DNA of 64,000 bases from Rhizobium sp. SG_E_25_P2 (GTDB taxonomy: Bacteria; Pseudomonadota; Alphaproteobacteria; Rhizobiales; Rhizobiaceae): positions 62,001-126,000 of the forward strand of contig NZ_JARXVM010000008.1 of the NCBI RefSeq assembly GCF_029892285.1, in the 5' to 3' direction. The notes below the pieces were generated by a model. The model saw nothing but the letters and a program-made list of their open reading frames with translations, was not told the origin of the DNA and did no database searches. Below, one piece after another: positions 8,467 through 18,120 of the stretch (within the stretch, counting starts at the first letter, position 1; the number at the start of each line of letters is the position of its first letter). The position numbers and the translations under genes were made by a program.

Positions 8467-10380
8467 TCAGAAGTCTTCCCACTCCTGCGGCTTCAAGGCG
8501 GCATTGCCCCGGACGGGGAGAGAAGGTTGGCGCCCCCGCGCCGGCGCTTCCGATCGGGGGCGCTGCACCGGCGCCTGAACCGCACGCGCAGTCGACTGAG
8601 CAGTTCCCGTCTTGAACGTCGAGAGAAGATCGAACAACCGGCGGCTTTCCTGCGCCAGGGTCGCGCCGGCAGCGTTCATCTCCTCCACCATAGCGGCGTT
8701 CTGCTGGGTCGCCTGATCCATATGGTTCACGGCGGTGTTGACCTCGGTGAGACCAGAGGATTGTTCCTGCGCGGCCTGCGCGATCGCAGCCATGTGCTCG
8801 TTGATCTCTTCCACGAGCGTCGCGATCGAACCAAGTCCTTCGCCGGTGTCGTTCACGAGCTTAACGCCCTCGCTAACGGCCGTTTCGGAATTGTTGATCA
8901 GGCTCTTGATCTCCTTGGCGGCGTTCGCTGAACGCTGCGCGAGTTCACGCACTTCCTGCGCTACGACAGCGAAACCCTTGCCGGCCTCGCCGGCGCGGGC
9001 AGCTTCGACACCGGCATTCAGAGCCAGAAGATTGGTCTGGAATGCGATTTCGTCAATCACGCCGATGATCTGGCTAATTTGAGTCGAGGCGTGCTCGATG
9101 CGCTCCATGGCGGAGACAGCGTTACTGACCACGACGCCAGCCTGTTGGGCATGTTCACGAGCCGTGCCAACCAACGTCCTCGCCAAACCAGAGCGGGTTG
9201 AGGTCGCCTTGACGTTCTGGGTGATTTCCGCCAGCGCAGCGGCTGTTTCTTCGAGGGAAGCCGCCTGCTGCTCGGTGCGACGCGAAAGATTGTCGGACGC
9301 CTGGGAGATTTCGCCGGAGCCGGTTGTCACACCATGCCCCACGTCGCCGACAGCAAGCATAGCGGACCGCAACTGATTGACGGAGCGGTTGAAGTCGCGC
9401 CGCAACGGTTCGAATTGCGGGGCGAATTCCTGGCCGATTTCACACATAAGGTCACAATCGGCGAGGCGGCGAAGCGCCGTGGCAAATGAGTCCGTCGCTT
9501 GCGCGACGCGACGTTCGGCGTCCTCCTCGGCGCGGCGCTGCATATCCAGGCGCTCCGCTTCGGCGCGTTGGCGCATGCCGTCGGCATTGGCTTCCATTTC
9601 ACGCTTGGCGATCGCAGAGTGCCGCATCACCTCGACCGCGCCGGCCATTTCACCCAACTCGTCCTTGCGGTCGGTGTCAGGCGCGGCGACATCGATCTTG
9701 CCTTCGGAAATGCCGAGCATGAAGGTGCTCAAACGTTTGATCGGAGCAGAAACGCCGCGATTGATCCACACCGCAAGCGCCACCATGATCACCACAGCGA
9801 TGGCGATAATTGCGATGGTAAGCACGTTCGACGTTTCGAACGCGCTCTGAGCGGCCCCGGCGGAAGCGGCCGCGCCTGCATCATTCAGCTTGATCAACGC
9901 GCCGAGCGCCACGAAAGAGTCGACCAGCGGCTGCCGCGCGGGCGCGATAGCCGCTACAGCCTTTTCCTTGTCACCAGCAGACGCAGCCTCAATGATGCGT
10001 TTTTGGTAGTCGAGATAAGTGGCCCATTTCTGCTCGAAAGTGGACCAAAGCCCCCTTTCGTTATCGTTGAGCAACGCATCTCTCATAGCCGCGTAGGACT
10101 GAGGGATCGACGCGTCCATTTCGACGAACTCATCGTCAAGTCCCTTGATTTCCGCCGGATCCACGGCAATCGCTTTTCGGATTGTCGTTGTATGGTAGCG
10201 GAGCAACGTGAATTGGATGGCGTCGAGCTTGGCCACGCGAGGCATCCACACCTGTCGAGTGTCGGATGCGGCGGAATAGACCGTCGAAATCTGATTATAG
10301 CTGATTATGCCGATAGACATGACGATCGCCAAAGCGGCAGCCGCCATAATGAGCAAACGTGTCGAGATGCGTAAATGCAT
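8467..10380 (-). CDS. Methyl-accepting chemotaxis protein
   Basis: This is a transmembrane chemoreceptor of 637 residues from the ATG at 10380. An earlier start would add 21 residues before the first membrane helix. Order: short cytoplasmic N-terminus, TM1 (about 8-30), a four-helix-bundle-like periplasmic domain, TM2 ([19 protein letters not shown]), HAMP, and a coiled-coil signalling domain whose hairpin tip contains [21 protein letters not shown]. The protein ends in EWEDF, which fits the xWxxF pentapeptide used to tether CheR/CheB in some receptors. No che genes are nearby, so it is an orphan receptor. The ligand is unknown. Confidence 0.93.
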   Translation of the reverse strand: MHLRISTRLLIMAAAALAIVMSIGIISYNQISTVYSAASDTRQVWMPRVAKLDAIQFTLLRYHTTTIRKAIAVDPAEIKGLDDEFVEMDASIPQSYAAMRDALLNDNERGLWSTFEQKWATYLDYQKRIIEAASAGDKEKAVAAIAPARQPLVDSFVALGALIKLNDAGAAASAGAAQSAFETSNVLTIAIIAIAVVIMVALAVWINRGVSAPIKRLSTFMLGISEGKIDVAAPDTDRKDELGEMAGAVEVMRHSAIAKREMEANADGMRQRAEAERLDMQRRAEEDAERRVAQATDSFATALRRLADCDLMCEIGQEFAPQFEPLRRDFNRSVNQLRSAMLAVGDVGHGVTTGSGEISQASDNLSRRTEQQAASLEETAAALAEITQNVKATSTRSGLARTLVGTAREHAQQAGVVVSNAVSAMERIEHASTQISQIIGVIDEIAFQTNLLALNAGVEAARAGEAGKGFAVVAQEVRELAQRSANAAKEIKSLINNSETAVSEGVKLVNDTGEGLGSIATLVEEINEHMAAIAQAAQEQSSGLTEVNTAVNHMDQATQQNAAMVEEMNAAGATLAQESRRLFDLLSTFKTGTAQSTARAVQAPVQRPRSEAPARGRQPSLPVRGNAALKPQEWEDF

Positions 10381-10484
10381 AGCGCCCTTCCCGGAACAGG
10401 CAAAACAGTTACTGACCTCCGAAAGGTAATGACTATCCGTCAATTTTTACTAAATAAACAACTGTTAAAGGCGACCAGATCTGA

Positions 10485-11396
10485 TCAAGGCTGCGTCGTC
10501 GTCTCGCATGCGATTTCGGCGTCGAGCCACGCTTTGAAGGCCAGTAGACGGTCGCTCTCGCCGCGCTCCCGCCGGGTGACGAGCCAGTAGGACTGGTGGC
10601 CGGGAACCTCCACATCCATGATCGTCGTCAAAAGCCGTTGTTCCAGCTGTGGCGTGATCATGTGGCGATCGGCCACCGTCACGCCCATGCCGTTGACGGC
10701 CGCCTCTATGGCGAGATCGAGGAGATCGAATTCGAGGCCGCCGCGCGTGTCGACCTCCGCAAGCCCTGCCGCGTCCAGCCAGTGCCGCCAGGTGAGATAG
10801 CGCTGGTTGGACGAGGCCAACACATGCAGGAACGTGAAGCGGGAGAGATCGGCGCCGGTGATCGCGCTCGCCCCGTGCAGCAGTGACGGCGCGCAGACCG
10901 CCACATGACGTTCATTCATCAAATGGCTCACCTGCATCAGCGGCCATTCGCCATCGCCAAAGCGGATCGCGCAATCGAGCAGGCTGCGCTCGCCGAGATT
11001 GTCCTGAAGGTCGGTGCTGATGCTGATATCGACGTCGGGCATTGCGGCCCTGAGCGATGGCAATCGCGGCATAAGCCAGCGCCGCGCGAATGTCGGCGGC
11101 GCATTCAGCCGCAGCCTCGCGCCGCTGCTCTTTTCCATGATCGACCGAACGGTCAGCTCGACATTGTGCAGGGCGTCCTGAAGCGTGGCGTAGAGTTCCG
11201 CGCCCGATTCCGTCAGTTCGAGATCGTGGTGGCGGCGGATGAACAGCGCCTCGCCCAACTGTTCCTCGAGATTGCGCACCTGACGGCTGACCGCGCTCTG
11301 AGTCAGGTTCAGTCGTTCTGCGGCCCGGGTGAAGCTTCGCGTCTGGCCGACGACTTCGAAGATCTTCATGGCGGTCAGGGCAGGCAGTCGGCGCAT
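10485..11396 (-). CDS. LysR-family transcriptional regulator, GcvA-like
   Basis: The protein has an N-terminal winged helix-turn-helix (residues 1-60, with the LysR signature FTRAAERLNLTQSAVSRQVRNL) and a periplasmic-binding-protein-like effector domain. The opening MRRLPALTAMKIFE is typical of the GcvA-like branch. The ATG at 11396 has GGAG six bases upstream, whereas the ATG at 11411 has no Shine-Dalgarno sequence, so a length of 303 residues is preferred. No divergent target gene is adjacent. The ALDH-GMC operon with its T-N11-A repeat is the nearest plausible target, which is inference. Confidence 0.88.
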   Translation of the reverse strand: MRRLPALTAMKIFEVVGQTRSFTRAAERLNLTQSAVSRQVRNLEEQLGEALFIRRHHDLELTESGAELYATLQDALHNVELTVRSIMEKSSGARLRLNAPPTFARRWLMPRLPSLRAAMPDVDISISTDLQDNLGERSLLDCAIRFGDGEWPLMQVSHLMNERHVAVCAPSLLHGASAITGADLSRFTFLHVLASSNQRYLTWRHWLDAAGLAEVDTRGGLEFDLLDLAIEAAVNGMGVTVADRHMITPQLEQRLLTTIMDVEVPGHQSYWLVTRRERGESDRLLAFKAWLDAEIACETTTQP

Positions 11397-11455
11397 TCCG
11401 GTCTCCAGCATGGGGTCGCGCGACGCTATCGTCCCGCGCCCCTCAAGTGAAGCCC

Positions 11456-12352
11456 TCAGCTTCTCCGCTTGAGAATATGATCGAGCGAAATCGGCTCGGC
11501 GACGCGCACCATGTTGCGCCCGGCCCGCTTGGCCTCGTAAAGCGCGAGATCGGCCTCGGCGATCATGTCCTCAAGCCCATTGACGCCGCCATGACTGACG
11601 GCGAGGCCGAAGCTTGCTGTCACGCGACCGCGTTGCAGTGGTTCTATAATAGTGCGCTCGAGGCTTCGACGCAGTCTCTCCGCCACGCCCTTGGCGTCCT
11701 TCAGCGAAGTTCGGGGCAGCAACACCAGAAACTCCTCGCCTCCCATGCGGGCGGCGACGTCATAAGGGCGGAGATTGTCGCGCAGCACTTGTCCCACGGC
11801 CACCAGAACATGATCGCCGATCTCCTGGCCGAAATCCTCGTTGACCGATTTGAAATGGTCGAGATCCATCAGCACGACGCTCAGCGTTTCGCGTCCGCGC
11901 TGGGCGCGCGCCAGTTCTTCCGCGCCGCGGTCAAGCATCGCGCGCCGGTTGACGAGGCCGGTCAACAGGTCGGAGGTTGCCTGGACCTTCAATTTCTTAA
12001 GGGTGATGTCGAGTTCGCCCACCAGGCGCGACACCGAATCCGACACCATGCCGATTTCATCGTCGCGCGCCGATTCGAGGCGCGGCAGGTAGCCTTCCAG
12101 ACGAAACCGTCGCAACCCCTCGGCCAGCTCGCCCAGCGGACGCAAATGCCACCAGACCGCGATCATGCACAGGATAGAACCGAACACAGTGGCGAGCGTC
12201 GGCCAGATCAGCACATGCAGCGGCGGCAGGGTTCCCGCCTGCATCAGCATCACCGCCAATGGCATGTGAACGCCAAGAAGGCAGATGAACGAAATCTTTT
12301 GGACAACGGATGTCCTTATCCCGCGTGATACGGGCCTGTGGTTCGGAATCAT
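11456..12352 (-). CDS. Membrane diguanylate cyclase (GGEEF)
   Basis: The enzyme makes cyclic-di-GMP from two GTP. The N-terminus carries two hydrophobic segments (about 18-38 and 47-68) followed by a HAMP-like linker. The C-terminal GGDEF domain contains the active-site loop ARMGGEEFLVLL and the DLDHFKSVNE metal/substrate segment. The start at 12352 is chosen for its strong Shine-Dalgarno (GAGGGAG, six to seven bases upstream), giving 298 residues; longer upstream forms add a sequence with no recognisable fold. It is transcribed divergently from the class I fumarase gene. Confidence 0.88.
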   Translation of the reverse strand: MIPNHRPVSRGIRTSVVQKISFICLLGVHMPLAVMLMQAGTLPPLHVLIWPTLATVFGSILCMIAVWWHLRPLGELAEGLRRFRLEGYLPRLESARDDEIGMVSDSVSRLVGELDITLKKLKVQATSDLLTGLVNRRAMLDRGAEELARAQRGRETLSVVLMDLDHFKSVNEDFGQEIGDHVLVAVGQVLRDNLRPYDVAARMGGEEFLVLLPRTSLKDAKGVAERLRRSLERTIIEPLQRGRVTASFGLAVSHGGVNGLEDMIAEADLALYEAKRAGRNMVRVAEPISLDHILKRRS

Positions 12353-12610
12353 TCCGAGCTCCCTCTGTTTCCAGGGCTCGATCAAATTAGTTTCAAGGCA
12401 TGAACACGCCTCTAACGGAATAGATACAATTTGAACTGTGCGGGAGGCTTGCGTCACTCTCGAACAGGAAAACTTATATTTGGGATGAAATGAGTTTCGA
12501 TTTTCCAATCGATTAAGCAGAAAGGCCTATCCAGGAGCAGATTGAATTTCCAGCGGCCAGCCTTTACACAAGCCGCAATTGCAGCGCTTTTGGCATCGAA
12601 AGGCAAGCTC

Positions 12611-14218
12611 ATGGCCGCAGATCTCTTCCCCCTCGGCGAGGACAGGACAGACTATCGCAAGCTTTCGTCCGACCATGTGTCGACGGATATTTTCAAAGGT
12701 CAGGAGATCCTGACTGTCGCGGAGGAAGGCCTGCGATTGCTCGCCGAAGCCGCCTTCGCCGACATAAACCACCTGCTGCGCGCCGATCATCTCAAGCAGC
12801 TTGCGTCAATTCTTGACGATCCCGAAGCAACCTCCAATGACCGTTTCGTCGCCTATGATCTCTTGAAAAACGCCAATATAGCTGCTGGCGGCGTGCTGCC
12901 GATGTGCCAGGACACCGGCACGGCGATCATCATGGGCAAGAAGGGCCGCCGCGTCTGGACCGAAGGCGGCGATTACGAGGCCTTGGCGCATGGCGTCATG
13001 GACGCCTATCTCAAGAAGAACCTGCGCTATTCGCAGCTCGCGCCCATCTCGATGTTCGAGGAAAAGAACACCAAGAACAATCTTCCGGCCCAGATCGACA
13101 TCTATGAAGAGGGCGTCGACGAATACGACTTCCTGTTCGTCGCCAAGGGCGGCGGCTCGGCCAACAAGACCTATCTGTATCAGGGCACGCCGTCGCTGCT
13201 CACACATGACCGGATGGTGGCCTTCCTCAAGGACAAGATCCTGTCGCTCGGCACGGCGGCCTGTCCCCCCTACCATCTCGCCATCGTCATCGGCGGGACA
13301 TCGGCGGAGATGAACCTGAAGACGGTGAAGCTCGCCTCCACGCACTATCTCGACGAACTGCCGACAGAAGGTTCGGAAAGCGGCCACGCTTTCCGCGATC
13401 TTGAGATGGAAAAGGAAATTCACAAACTCACCCAGTCGCTTGGCGTCGGCGCGCAGTTCGGCGGCAAGTATTTCTGTCATGACGTGCGCGTCATCCGCCT
13501 GCCGCGTCACGGCGCGTCCCTGCCGATCGGGCTCGGCGTCAGCTGTTCCGCCGACCGCCAGGCCAAGGGCAAGATCACCAAGGACGGGATCTTTCTCGAA
13601 GCGCTGGAAACCGATCCGTCGAAATATCTGCCCGAGATCGAAGACAAGCATCTTGACGACGGCGTCGTCAAAATCGATCTCAATCGTCCGATGGCGGAGA
13701 TCCTCGCTGAACTCAGCAAATATCCGATCAAGACGCGCCTGTCGCTGACCGGCCCGATCATCGTGGCGCGCGATCTCGCCCACGCCAAGATCCGCGCGCG
13801 GCTGGAAGCCGGCGAAGGCATGCCGGACTACTTCAAGAACCATCCGATCTATTACGCCGGTCCGGCCAAGACGCCGGAAGGCTACGCCTCGGGCTCTTTC
13901 GGCCCGACAACGGCGGGGCGCATGGATTCCTATGTGGACCAGTTCCAGTCCTTCGGCGGCTCGATGGTGATGCTCGCCAAGGGCAACCGTTCGCGCCAGG
14001 TGCGCGACGCCTGCGGCAAGCATCACGGCTTCTATCTCGGCTCGATCGGCGGCCCCGCCGCCCGCCTCGCCAAGGACTGTATCAAAAAAGTCGAGGTCGT
14101 CGAATATCCCGAGCTTGGCATGGAGGCGATCTGGAAAATCGAGGTCGAGGATTTCCCGGCCTTTATCGTCATCGACGACAAAGGCAACGACTTCTTCAAG
14201 GAACTCAATCTTGAATAG
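12611..14218 (+). CDS. Fumarate hydratase, class I (Fe-S)
   Basis: This 535-residue protein is the fused alpha-beta form of the oxygen-sensitive [4Fe-4S] fumarase (FumA/FumB type), hydrating fumarate to malate. The cluster-binding segment [15 protein letters not shown] and the [12 protein letters not shown] segment are present, as are later cysteines in SCSADRQ and the [13 protein letters not shown] region. The ATG at 12611 is preferred because GAAAGG precedes it; an upstream TTG at 12542 would add 23 residues. A stem-loop with a T run follows the stop. It coexists with fumC, a common pairing that supplies an aerobically robust and an iron-dependent isozyme. Confidence 0.93.
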   Translation: MAADLFPLGEDRTDYRKLSSDHVSTDIFKGQEILTVAEEGLRLLAEAAFADINHLLRADHLKQLASILDDPEATSNDRFVAYDLLKNANIAAGGVLPMCQDTGTAIIMGKKGRRVWTEGGDYEALAHGVMDAYLKKNLRYSQLAPISMFEEKNTKNNLPAQIDIYEEGVDEYDFLFVAKGGGSANKTYLYQGTPSLLTHDRMVAFLKDKILSLGTAACPPYHLAIVIGGTSAEMNLKTVKLASTHYLDELPTEGSESGHAFRDLEMEKEIHKLTQSLGVGAQFGGKYFCHDVRVIRLPRHGASLPIGLGVSCSADRQAKGKITKDGIFLEALETDPSKYLPEIEDKHLDDGVVKIDLNRPMAEILAELSKYPIKTRLSLTGPIIVARDLAHAKIRARLEAGEGMPDYFKNHPIYYAGPAKTPEGYASGSFGPTTAGRMDSYVDQFQSFGGSMVMLAKGNRSRQVRDACGKHHGFYLGSIGGPAARLAKDCIKKVEVVEYPELGMEAIWKIEVEDFPAFIVIDDKGNDFFKELNLE

Positions 14219-14264
14219 ACGACGCTATAGTTGGGACATGAGATCGCCATTCCAATGAACTCCT

Positions 14265-14297
14265 CGCCCGGCGTTGTTTCGACGTCCGGGCGTTTTT
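14265..14297 (+). terminator. Rho-independent terminator of class I fumarase gene
   Basis: The stem pairs CGCCCGG (14265-14271) with CCGGGCG (14286-14292), extended by CGT/ACG across a bulge. It is followed by TTTTT at 14293-14297. It lies 46 bp after the fumarase stop codon. Confidence 0.8.
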
Positions 14298-14407
14298 CGT
14301 TCCAACGCGAGCGCTGGCGCTGACGTCGCGGAAAAATCAAAACATTCCGCAAGCAACCGCTTCGATGCGCGGAAGTGTTGAAGATCGTTAACACTTTCCA
14401 AATACTT

Positions 14408-14425
14408 CAAGAATATAAGTTCTTG
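14408..14425. promoter_or_regulatory. Inverted repeat in the leader of the second diguanylate cyclase gene
   Basis: CAAGAA (14408-14413) and TTCTTG (14420-14425) form perfect 6-bp arms around TATAAG, 22 bp before the ATG. It could be an operator or an mRNA hairpin just upstream of the ribosome-binding site. The AT-rich surroundings make it a weak call. Confidence 0.3.
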
Positions 14426-14447
14426 GAAATAGACTGAGGAGTTCTCC

Positions 14448-15512
14448 ATGACAGGTTCGCAGGGCAAGGTGCAGGTGCCGGATGTCGCCGCGCAGGTCAC
14501 CTATGCGATGCGCCAGATGGGAGTATCGCCGATTCCTCGCAATTATGAACTGTTCTACGAAGCCTATATCGGCTCCAATCCGAAGCTGACCAAGGATCTG
14601 GCGGCGCTCGGAAACCGCGCTACGCAGGAAGAGATTGACGCGATCGGCGCGCAATATTTCGGCCGACACCAGGTCAACGCCGTCGATCACGCCCATCACA
14701 AGATCGTTCGCGAGCTCGAAGGCGTCGTGAACATGCTGCGCCAGGAGCAGTCGTCGCTGGAAAGCTACAACAAGCTGCTCGGCGAAACCTACCAGCGCAT
14801 CAATTCCAAGAGCGCAGCCAGCACTGAATTGCTGACCAACGCCATTTCGCTGCTGACGGAAGCCACCGACACGACGATGACCCATGGCCAGGAAACCATG
14901 GTGGGCATGGCCACGAAATCGCGCGAGATGGAAGACATCCGCCGTGAGCTCGACGAATACAAGCGGATCGCCAACACGGATTCGCTCACGCGGCTGTTCA
15001 ACCGCCGCGCCTTCGACGAAAAGCTCGCGTCGATCTTCGACAACCAGTTCGGCCGCGCGACCACTTCGCTGGTGATTGGCGACATCGATCACTTCAAGAA
15101 TATCAACGACAACTTCGGTCACCCCGTCGGCGACAAGATCCTGGCGACCGTCGCCAATGTCATCCGGTCCAGCGTTCGCAAGGACGTCTTCGTTGCCCGC
15201 ACCGGCGGCGAGGAATTCGCGATCATCCTCGAAAGCGCGTCTCAAGAAGAGGCGAGCGCCGTATCCGAGCGGATCCGACGCGCGCTCGAGTCGACGCCGT
15301 TCAAAAACTCCAAGACCGGCGTCAATTACGGCCCCGTCACCCTGTCTCTCGGACTGTGCCTGGCGGCGGAAGCCGAAAGCCCGCAAGAGCTTTACCAAAA
15401 GGCCGACGTCGCCCTTTATTGCGCCAAGAGCAATGGCCGCAACAAGGTGATGGTGTACGAGGACGGGATGAAAAAAGAACTGTCGAAGAGCTGGCTGCTC
15501 TACAAGAAGTAG
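14448..15512 (+). CDS. Cytoplasmic diguanylate cyclase (GGEEF)
   Basis: The 354-residue soluble protein has a helical N-terminal domain (about 1-160, coiled-coil-like, no membrane segment) and a C-terminal GGDEF domain. The active-site loop is ARTGGEEFAIIL around residue 250, and the NTDSLTRLFNRRAFDE and DIDHFKNINDNFGH motifs are intact, so the enzyme should be active. The N-terminal opening is a conserved architecture of alphaproteobacterial cyclases of unknown signal. GAGGAG is spaced six bases from the ATG. A fumarase terminator separates it from the upstream gene, so it has its own promoter. Confidence 0.9.
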   Translation: MTGSQGKVQVPDVAAQVTYAMRQMGVSPIPRNYELFYEAYIGSNPKLTKDLAALGNRATQEEIDAIGAQYFGRHQVNAVDHAHHKIVRELEGVVNMLRQEQSSLESYNKLLGETYQRINSKSAASTELLTNAISLLTEATDTTMTHGQETMVGMATKSREMEDIRRELDEYKRIANTDSLTRLFNRRAFDEKLASIFDNQFGRATTSLVIGDIDHFKNINDNFGHPVGDKILATVANVIRSSVRKDVFVARTGGEEFAIILESASQEEASAVSERIRRALESTPFKNSKTGVNYGPVTLSLGLCLAAEAESPQELYQKADVALYCAKSNGRNKVMVYEDGMKKELSKSWLLYKK

Positions 15513-15539
15513 TCGGCGCGCGAAGCGCGCCGCTGCGGC

Positions 15540-16163
15540 TCAGCCGTCATTGCTGGCGTCAAGTTGTTCGGGGCGAAGTCCATGCTCCGCCCGCGACTTG
15601 GCCATCTCGGCCAGCGCTTTCAGGCATGCCTCGAATCCGGTAAGATCCGTGTAAAGCGCATCGGGCGCGGCCTTGTGGACGGCGATGTGGCCGCCGCGCC
15701 TGATGACGCCGCCATGCATCATCAGATTGTCGATCATGTCGAAATCCTCGAGCGACAGCCCATCCGGCCCGCGCTTGTGGCCGTCTTCGCCAATGTGGAT
15801 CTCGCCATTGTAATAGGCTTTCGTCCGCTCGAAATGGTTCTCGACCACATTGGTGTAGGCAGTGACCATCTTGCCCTGCGCGCACATATAACCGAGCTCG
15901 AAACAGGTGCCGACATCGGCGGCGATGCCGCGGAACGGCGTGAGATTGGCGATGATGGCGTCGGCTGCGTCCATCATCTCCTCGTCGACCCGGCTGATCG
16001 CCAGACCGAATTCGTAAAGCGTCGGCTGCGGGGGAATGTCGAGATCGCCGGGGCAGATCGCCGTGAAGCCGTATTGCGCGCAGAGCGCGGTCTTCTTCGC
16101 CATCACCTCGCGGGCGTTGGGCAGGAACACTTCCGGACCGGCGGTATAGATCTTCAGCGACAT
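15540..16163 (-). CDS. Nucleoside 2-deoxyribosyltransferase
   Basis: The 207-residue enzyme belongs to the nucleoside 2-deoxyribosyltransferase family, which exchanges bases between deoxyribonucleosides in salvage. It begins with IYTAGPEVFLPNA, the base/sugar-binding loop. The active-site region MMDAADAIIANLTPFRGIAADVGTCFELGYM includes the catalytic glutamate of the ELG motif. The ATG at 16163 is selected because GGAG lies seven bases upstream; an ATG at 16178 overlaps the upstream gene and lacks one. It follows the M15 peptidase gene closely and is probably cotranscribed with it. Confidence 0.9.
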   Translation of the reverse strand: MSLKIYTAGPEVFLPNAREVMAKKTALCAQYGFTAICPGDLDIPPQPTLYEFGLAISRVDEEMMDAADAIIANLTPFRGIAADVGTCFELGYMCAQGKMVTAYTNVVENHFERTKAYYNGEIHIGEDGHKRGPDGLSLEDFDMIDNLMMHGGVIRRGGHIAVHKAAPDALYTDLTGFEACLKALAEMAKSRAEHGLRPEQLDASNDG

Positions 16164-16174
16164 GGTAAACTCCT

Positions 16175-16960
16175 TCACTTGCAGGCGGCTACTCCAGAAG
16201 CGCGCCCGATGGCGATCAGTTCCGGGCGATATTCGAAATGCATCGTGTCGTAGTGATACCAGCGCCCGCCCCAGATGAAACCGTGACGTTCGAAAATTTC
16301 GACGATCTCCATGGGATATTTGTTTTTGTAAACAGGCACGCGGCCCGGCTTGCCGCCCGACCAGAGCCAGTAATCGGCGAATTTGGTGTTGAGATCGATC
16401 GCAGCGCCGAAACTGTGAACCGAGAGATTGGCTTGGCCAGACACTTTGCGCCAGTTGAAGACCCCGGCGGACGGCGCGAGATAGGTGCGTAAATTCGACC
16501 GCGCCGACAATTCATCCCGCACCTTGGCGAGCGCCTTGTCGACGCCATTGACGGAAGTGACCTGCAGCGTTTCGCCGAACCAGTCGACCGGCGACAAATG
16601 CGCGCGCACGACTTTGGCGCTGTCGCCATAGAGCGCCTTCATCAGGGGTTCGGAACGGATGCGCCCGGGATCGGAATTGACGACAGGCTTGGGATCGCAT
16701 GGACCGGCTTCATAGAGCTGCTTGAGACTGTCCTCGACATCGCCTTCGGCGAGCATGGCGTCATGGTCGCGGCGGACGCCGTCGTCGATCGCAATCACAT
16801 CGCCGTTGCGCAAGCTTAGCGCATTGCCGCTCCAGCCGGAGATCGTCTCGGGATAGGCCGCGACCAACAGGTCGAGCTTCTCAGCAAGTGTCAGGGCATG
16901 GGCCTGCGTGGCGGCAAGCATCGCCGCCACGCAGGGAACTATGCCAATCTTATTCGACAT
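16175..16960 (-). CDS. Secreted M15-family D-Ala-D-Ala carboxypeptidase-like protein
   Basis: The 261-residue protein has a signal peptide (about residues 1-22, ending AHA) and a C-terminal VanY/M15-type zinc peptidase fold. Zinc ligands are visible as HSFGAAID (His and Asp) and DTMHFEY (His). The helper region HGFIWGGRWYHYD is also typical. Such enzymes trim D-alanine from peptidoglycan stem peptides in the periplasm. Its start overlaps the end of the upstream small secreted protein gene by 11 bp, suggesting an operon. Substrate specificity is not readable. Confidence 0.8.
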   Translation of the reverse strand: MSNKIGIVPCVAAMLAATQAHALTLAEKLDLLVAAYPETISGWSGNALSLRNGDVIAIDDGVRRDHDAMLAEGDVEDSLKQLYEAGPCDPKPVVNSDPGRIRSEPLMKALYGDSAKVVRAHLSPVDWFGETLQVTSVNGVDKALAKVRDELSARSNLRTYLAPSAGVFNWRKVSGQANLSVHSFGAAIDLNTKFADYWLWSGGKPGRVPVYKNKYPMEIVEIFERHGFIWGGRWYHYDTMHFEYRPELIAIGRASGVAACK

Positions 16961-17339
16961 TGATCTTCAGATAGACGCCGTCGTCGCCCTCCATGACCCT
17001 CACATTGATCATGACGTCGCCATTCAACAGCAGGCGGCGCGCTTCGCGGGTGATGGTTCCCGAGCGAACCATGCGTTCGGCGGCGGCGCGATTATCGACA
17101 GACGAAAAGTAGCTGTCGCTCTCGTCGCCGGGCTGGCGCACGCGATATTTATGGAAATTGGCCCGGTCCTGACGGATGATCTGCCAGGGTTCGCGCAAGC
17201 GCTCGCCATTGGAATTGTAAAGATCGTCCTCGCCGATATAGGCATTGTATTCGTCGAGCACATCGTCGGCCCGCGCCGAGATGGACATCGACACAAGCGT
17301 CGCAATGGCGACACTCGACAGGATCAACAATTTCTTCAT
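16950..17339 (-). CDS. Small secreted hypothetical protein
   Basis: The 129-residue protein has a clear Sec signal peptide (MKKLLILSSVAIATLVSMS, cleavage near ARA-DD) and a mature part rich in Asp, Arg and Tyr with no motif I recognise. The ATG at 17339 has GGAGAGG just upstream; an ATG at 17354 is less well placed. It is the first gene of a likely three-gene unit with the M15 peptidase and the deoxyribosyltransferase. A periplasmic role, perhaps with the peptidase, is inference. Confidence 0.75.
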   Translation of the reverse strand: MKKLLILSSVAIATLVSMSISARADDVLDEYNAYIGEDDLYNSNGERLREPWQIIRQDRANFHKYRVRQPGDESDSYFSSVDNRAAAERMVRSGTITREARRLLLNGDVMINVRVMEGDDGVYLKINVE

Positions 17340-17450
17340 GGGCCTCTCCATCACACATCATCAGACTATAGCGCAGCCATGTTCTGGCGTCGCTTGTCAG
17401 GACGGCTTTACGGCCAACTTTATTCGGGACGATCGCGCCTGACGAAAAAA

Positions 17451-18059
17451 TCACCACATGGTCTTGGCGGCCCGGCCCGGCCAGTCGCGATCATAGGCGT
17501 CGCCGTCAAAACCCTGTTTGATGGTCTGCATCATCTGGCCGACCGTCGGCAGGCTCTTGGGGTCGAGATGCTTCTCCGCATTCCAGAGATCGGCGCGCAG
17601 TACGGCGCGGGCGCATTGGGTGTAGACGTCCTCGATCGTGATGACGATCACCGAGCGCGGATGCTTGCCGTCCATCGTAAAGCGGGTCGTCATCGCCTCG
17701 TCGATCACCACGCGGGCCTTGCCGTTGAGACGCATCGTGGTGTTGGAGCCGGGGATCAGGAACATCAGCCCGACGCGCGGATCTCGGACGATGTTGGACA
17801 GCGAATCGACCCGGTTGTTGCCGCGCCAGTCCGGCATCAGCACCGTGCGCTCATCCTCGACAAACACGACCTGGCCGGCATCGCCGCGCGGCGAGCAATC
17901 CAGCCCTTCCGGCCCAGCAGTCGCCAGCGCCACGAAGGGCGAGGCCTCAATCATGCGACGGTATTCCGGCGTCAACCTGTCGATCACCTTGATGATCGAT
18001 GCTTCTCCGGGCTGCCCGTAAAGCGCGTTCAACTCCTCCACCGTCTGCACCGTCTTCAT
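17451..18059 (-). CDS. PPOX-type FMN-dependent flavoprotein
   Basis: This is a pyridoxamine-5'-phosphate-oxidase-like split-barrel protein. The segments FVALATAGPEGLDCSPRGD and DWRGNNRVDSLSNIVRDPRVGLMFLIPG are characteristic of the MSMEG_1061-type subgroup. From the ATG at 18059, which has AGGAG upstream, the protein has 202 residues; an upstream frame to 18158 lies outside the fold. These proteins use FMN or F420 to reduce or oxidise diverse substrates, and the substrate here is unknown. It follows the alpha/beta hydrolase gene after 62 bp and may be cotranscribed with it. Confidence 0.82.
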   Translation of the reverse strand: MKTVQTVEELNALYGQPGEASIIKVIDRLTPEYRRMIEASPFVALATAGPEGLDCSPRGDAGQVVFVEDERTVLMPDWRGNNRVDSLSNIVRDPRVGLMFLIPGSNTTMRLNGKARVVIDEAMTTRFTMDGKHPRSVIVITIEDVYTQCARAVLRADLWNAEKHLDPKSLPTVGQMMQTIKQGFDGDAYDRDWPGRAAKTMW

Positions 18060-18120
18060 CACCGTCTCCTGTTTCTGCAGGACCAGACCATAGTCCGACT
18101 TGATGACAGATCGGCGAGAT

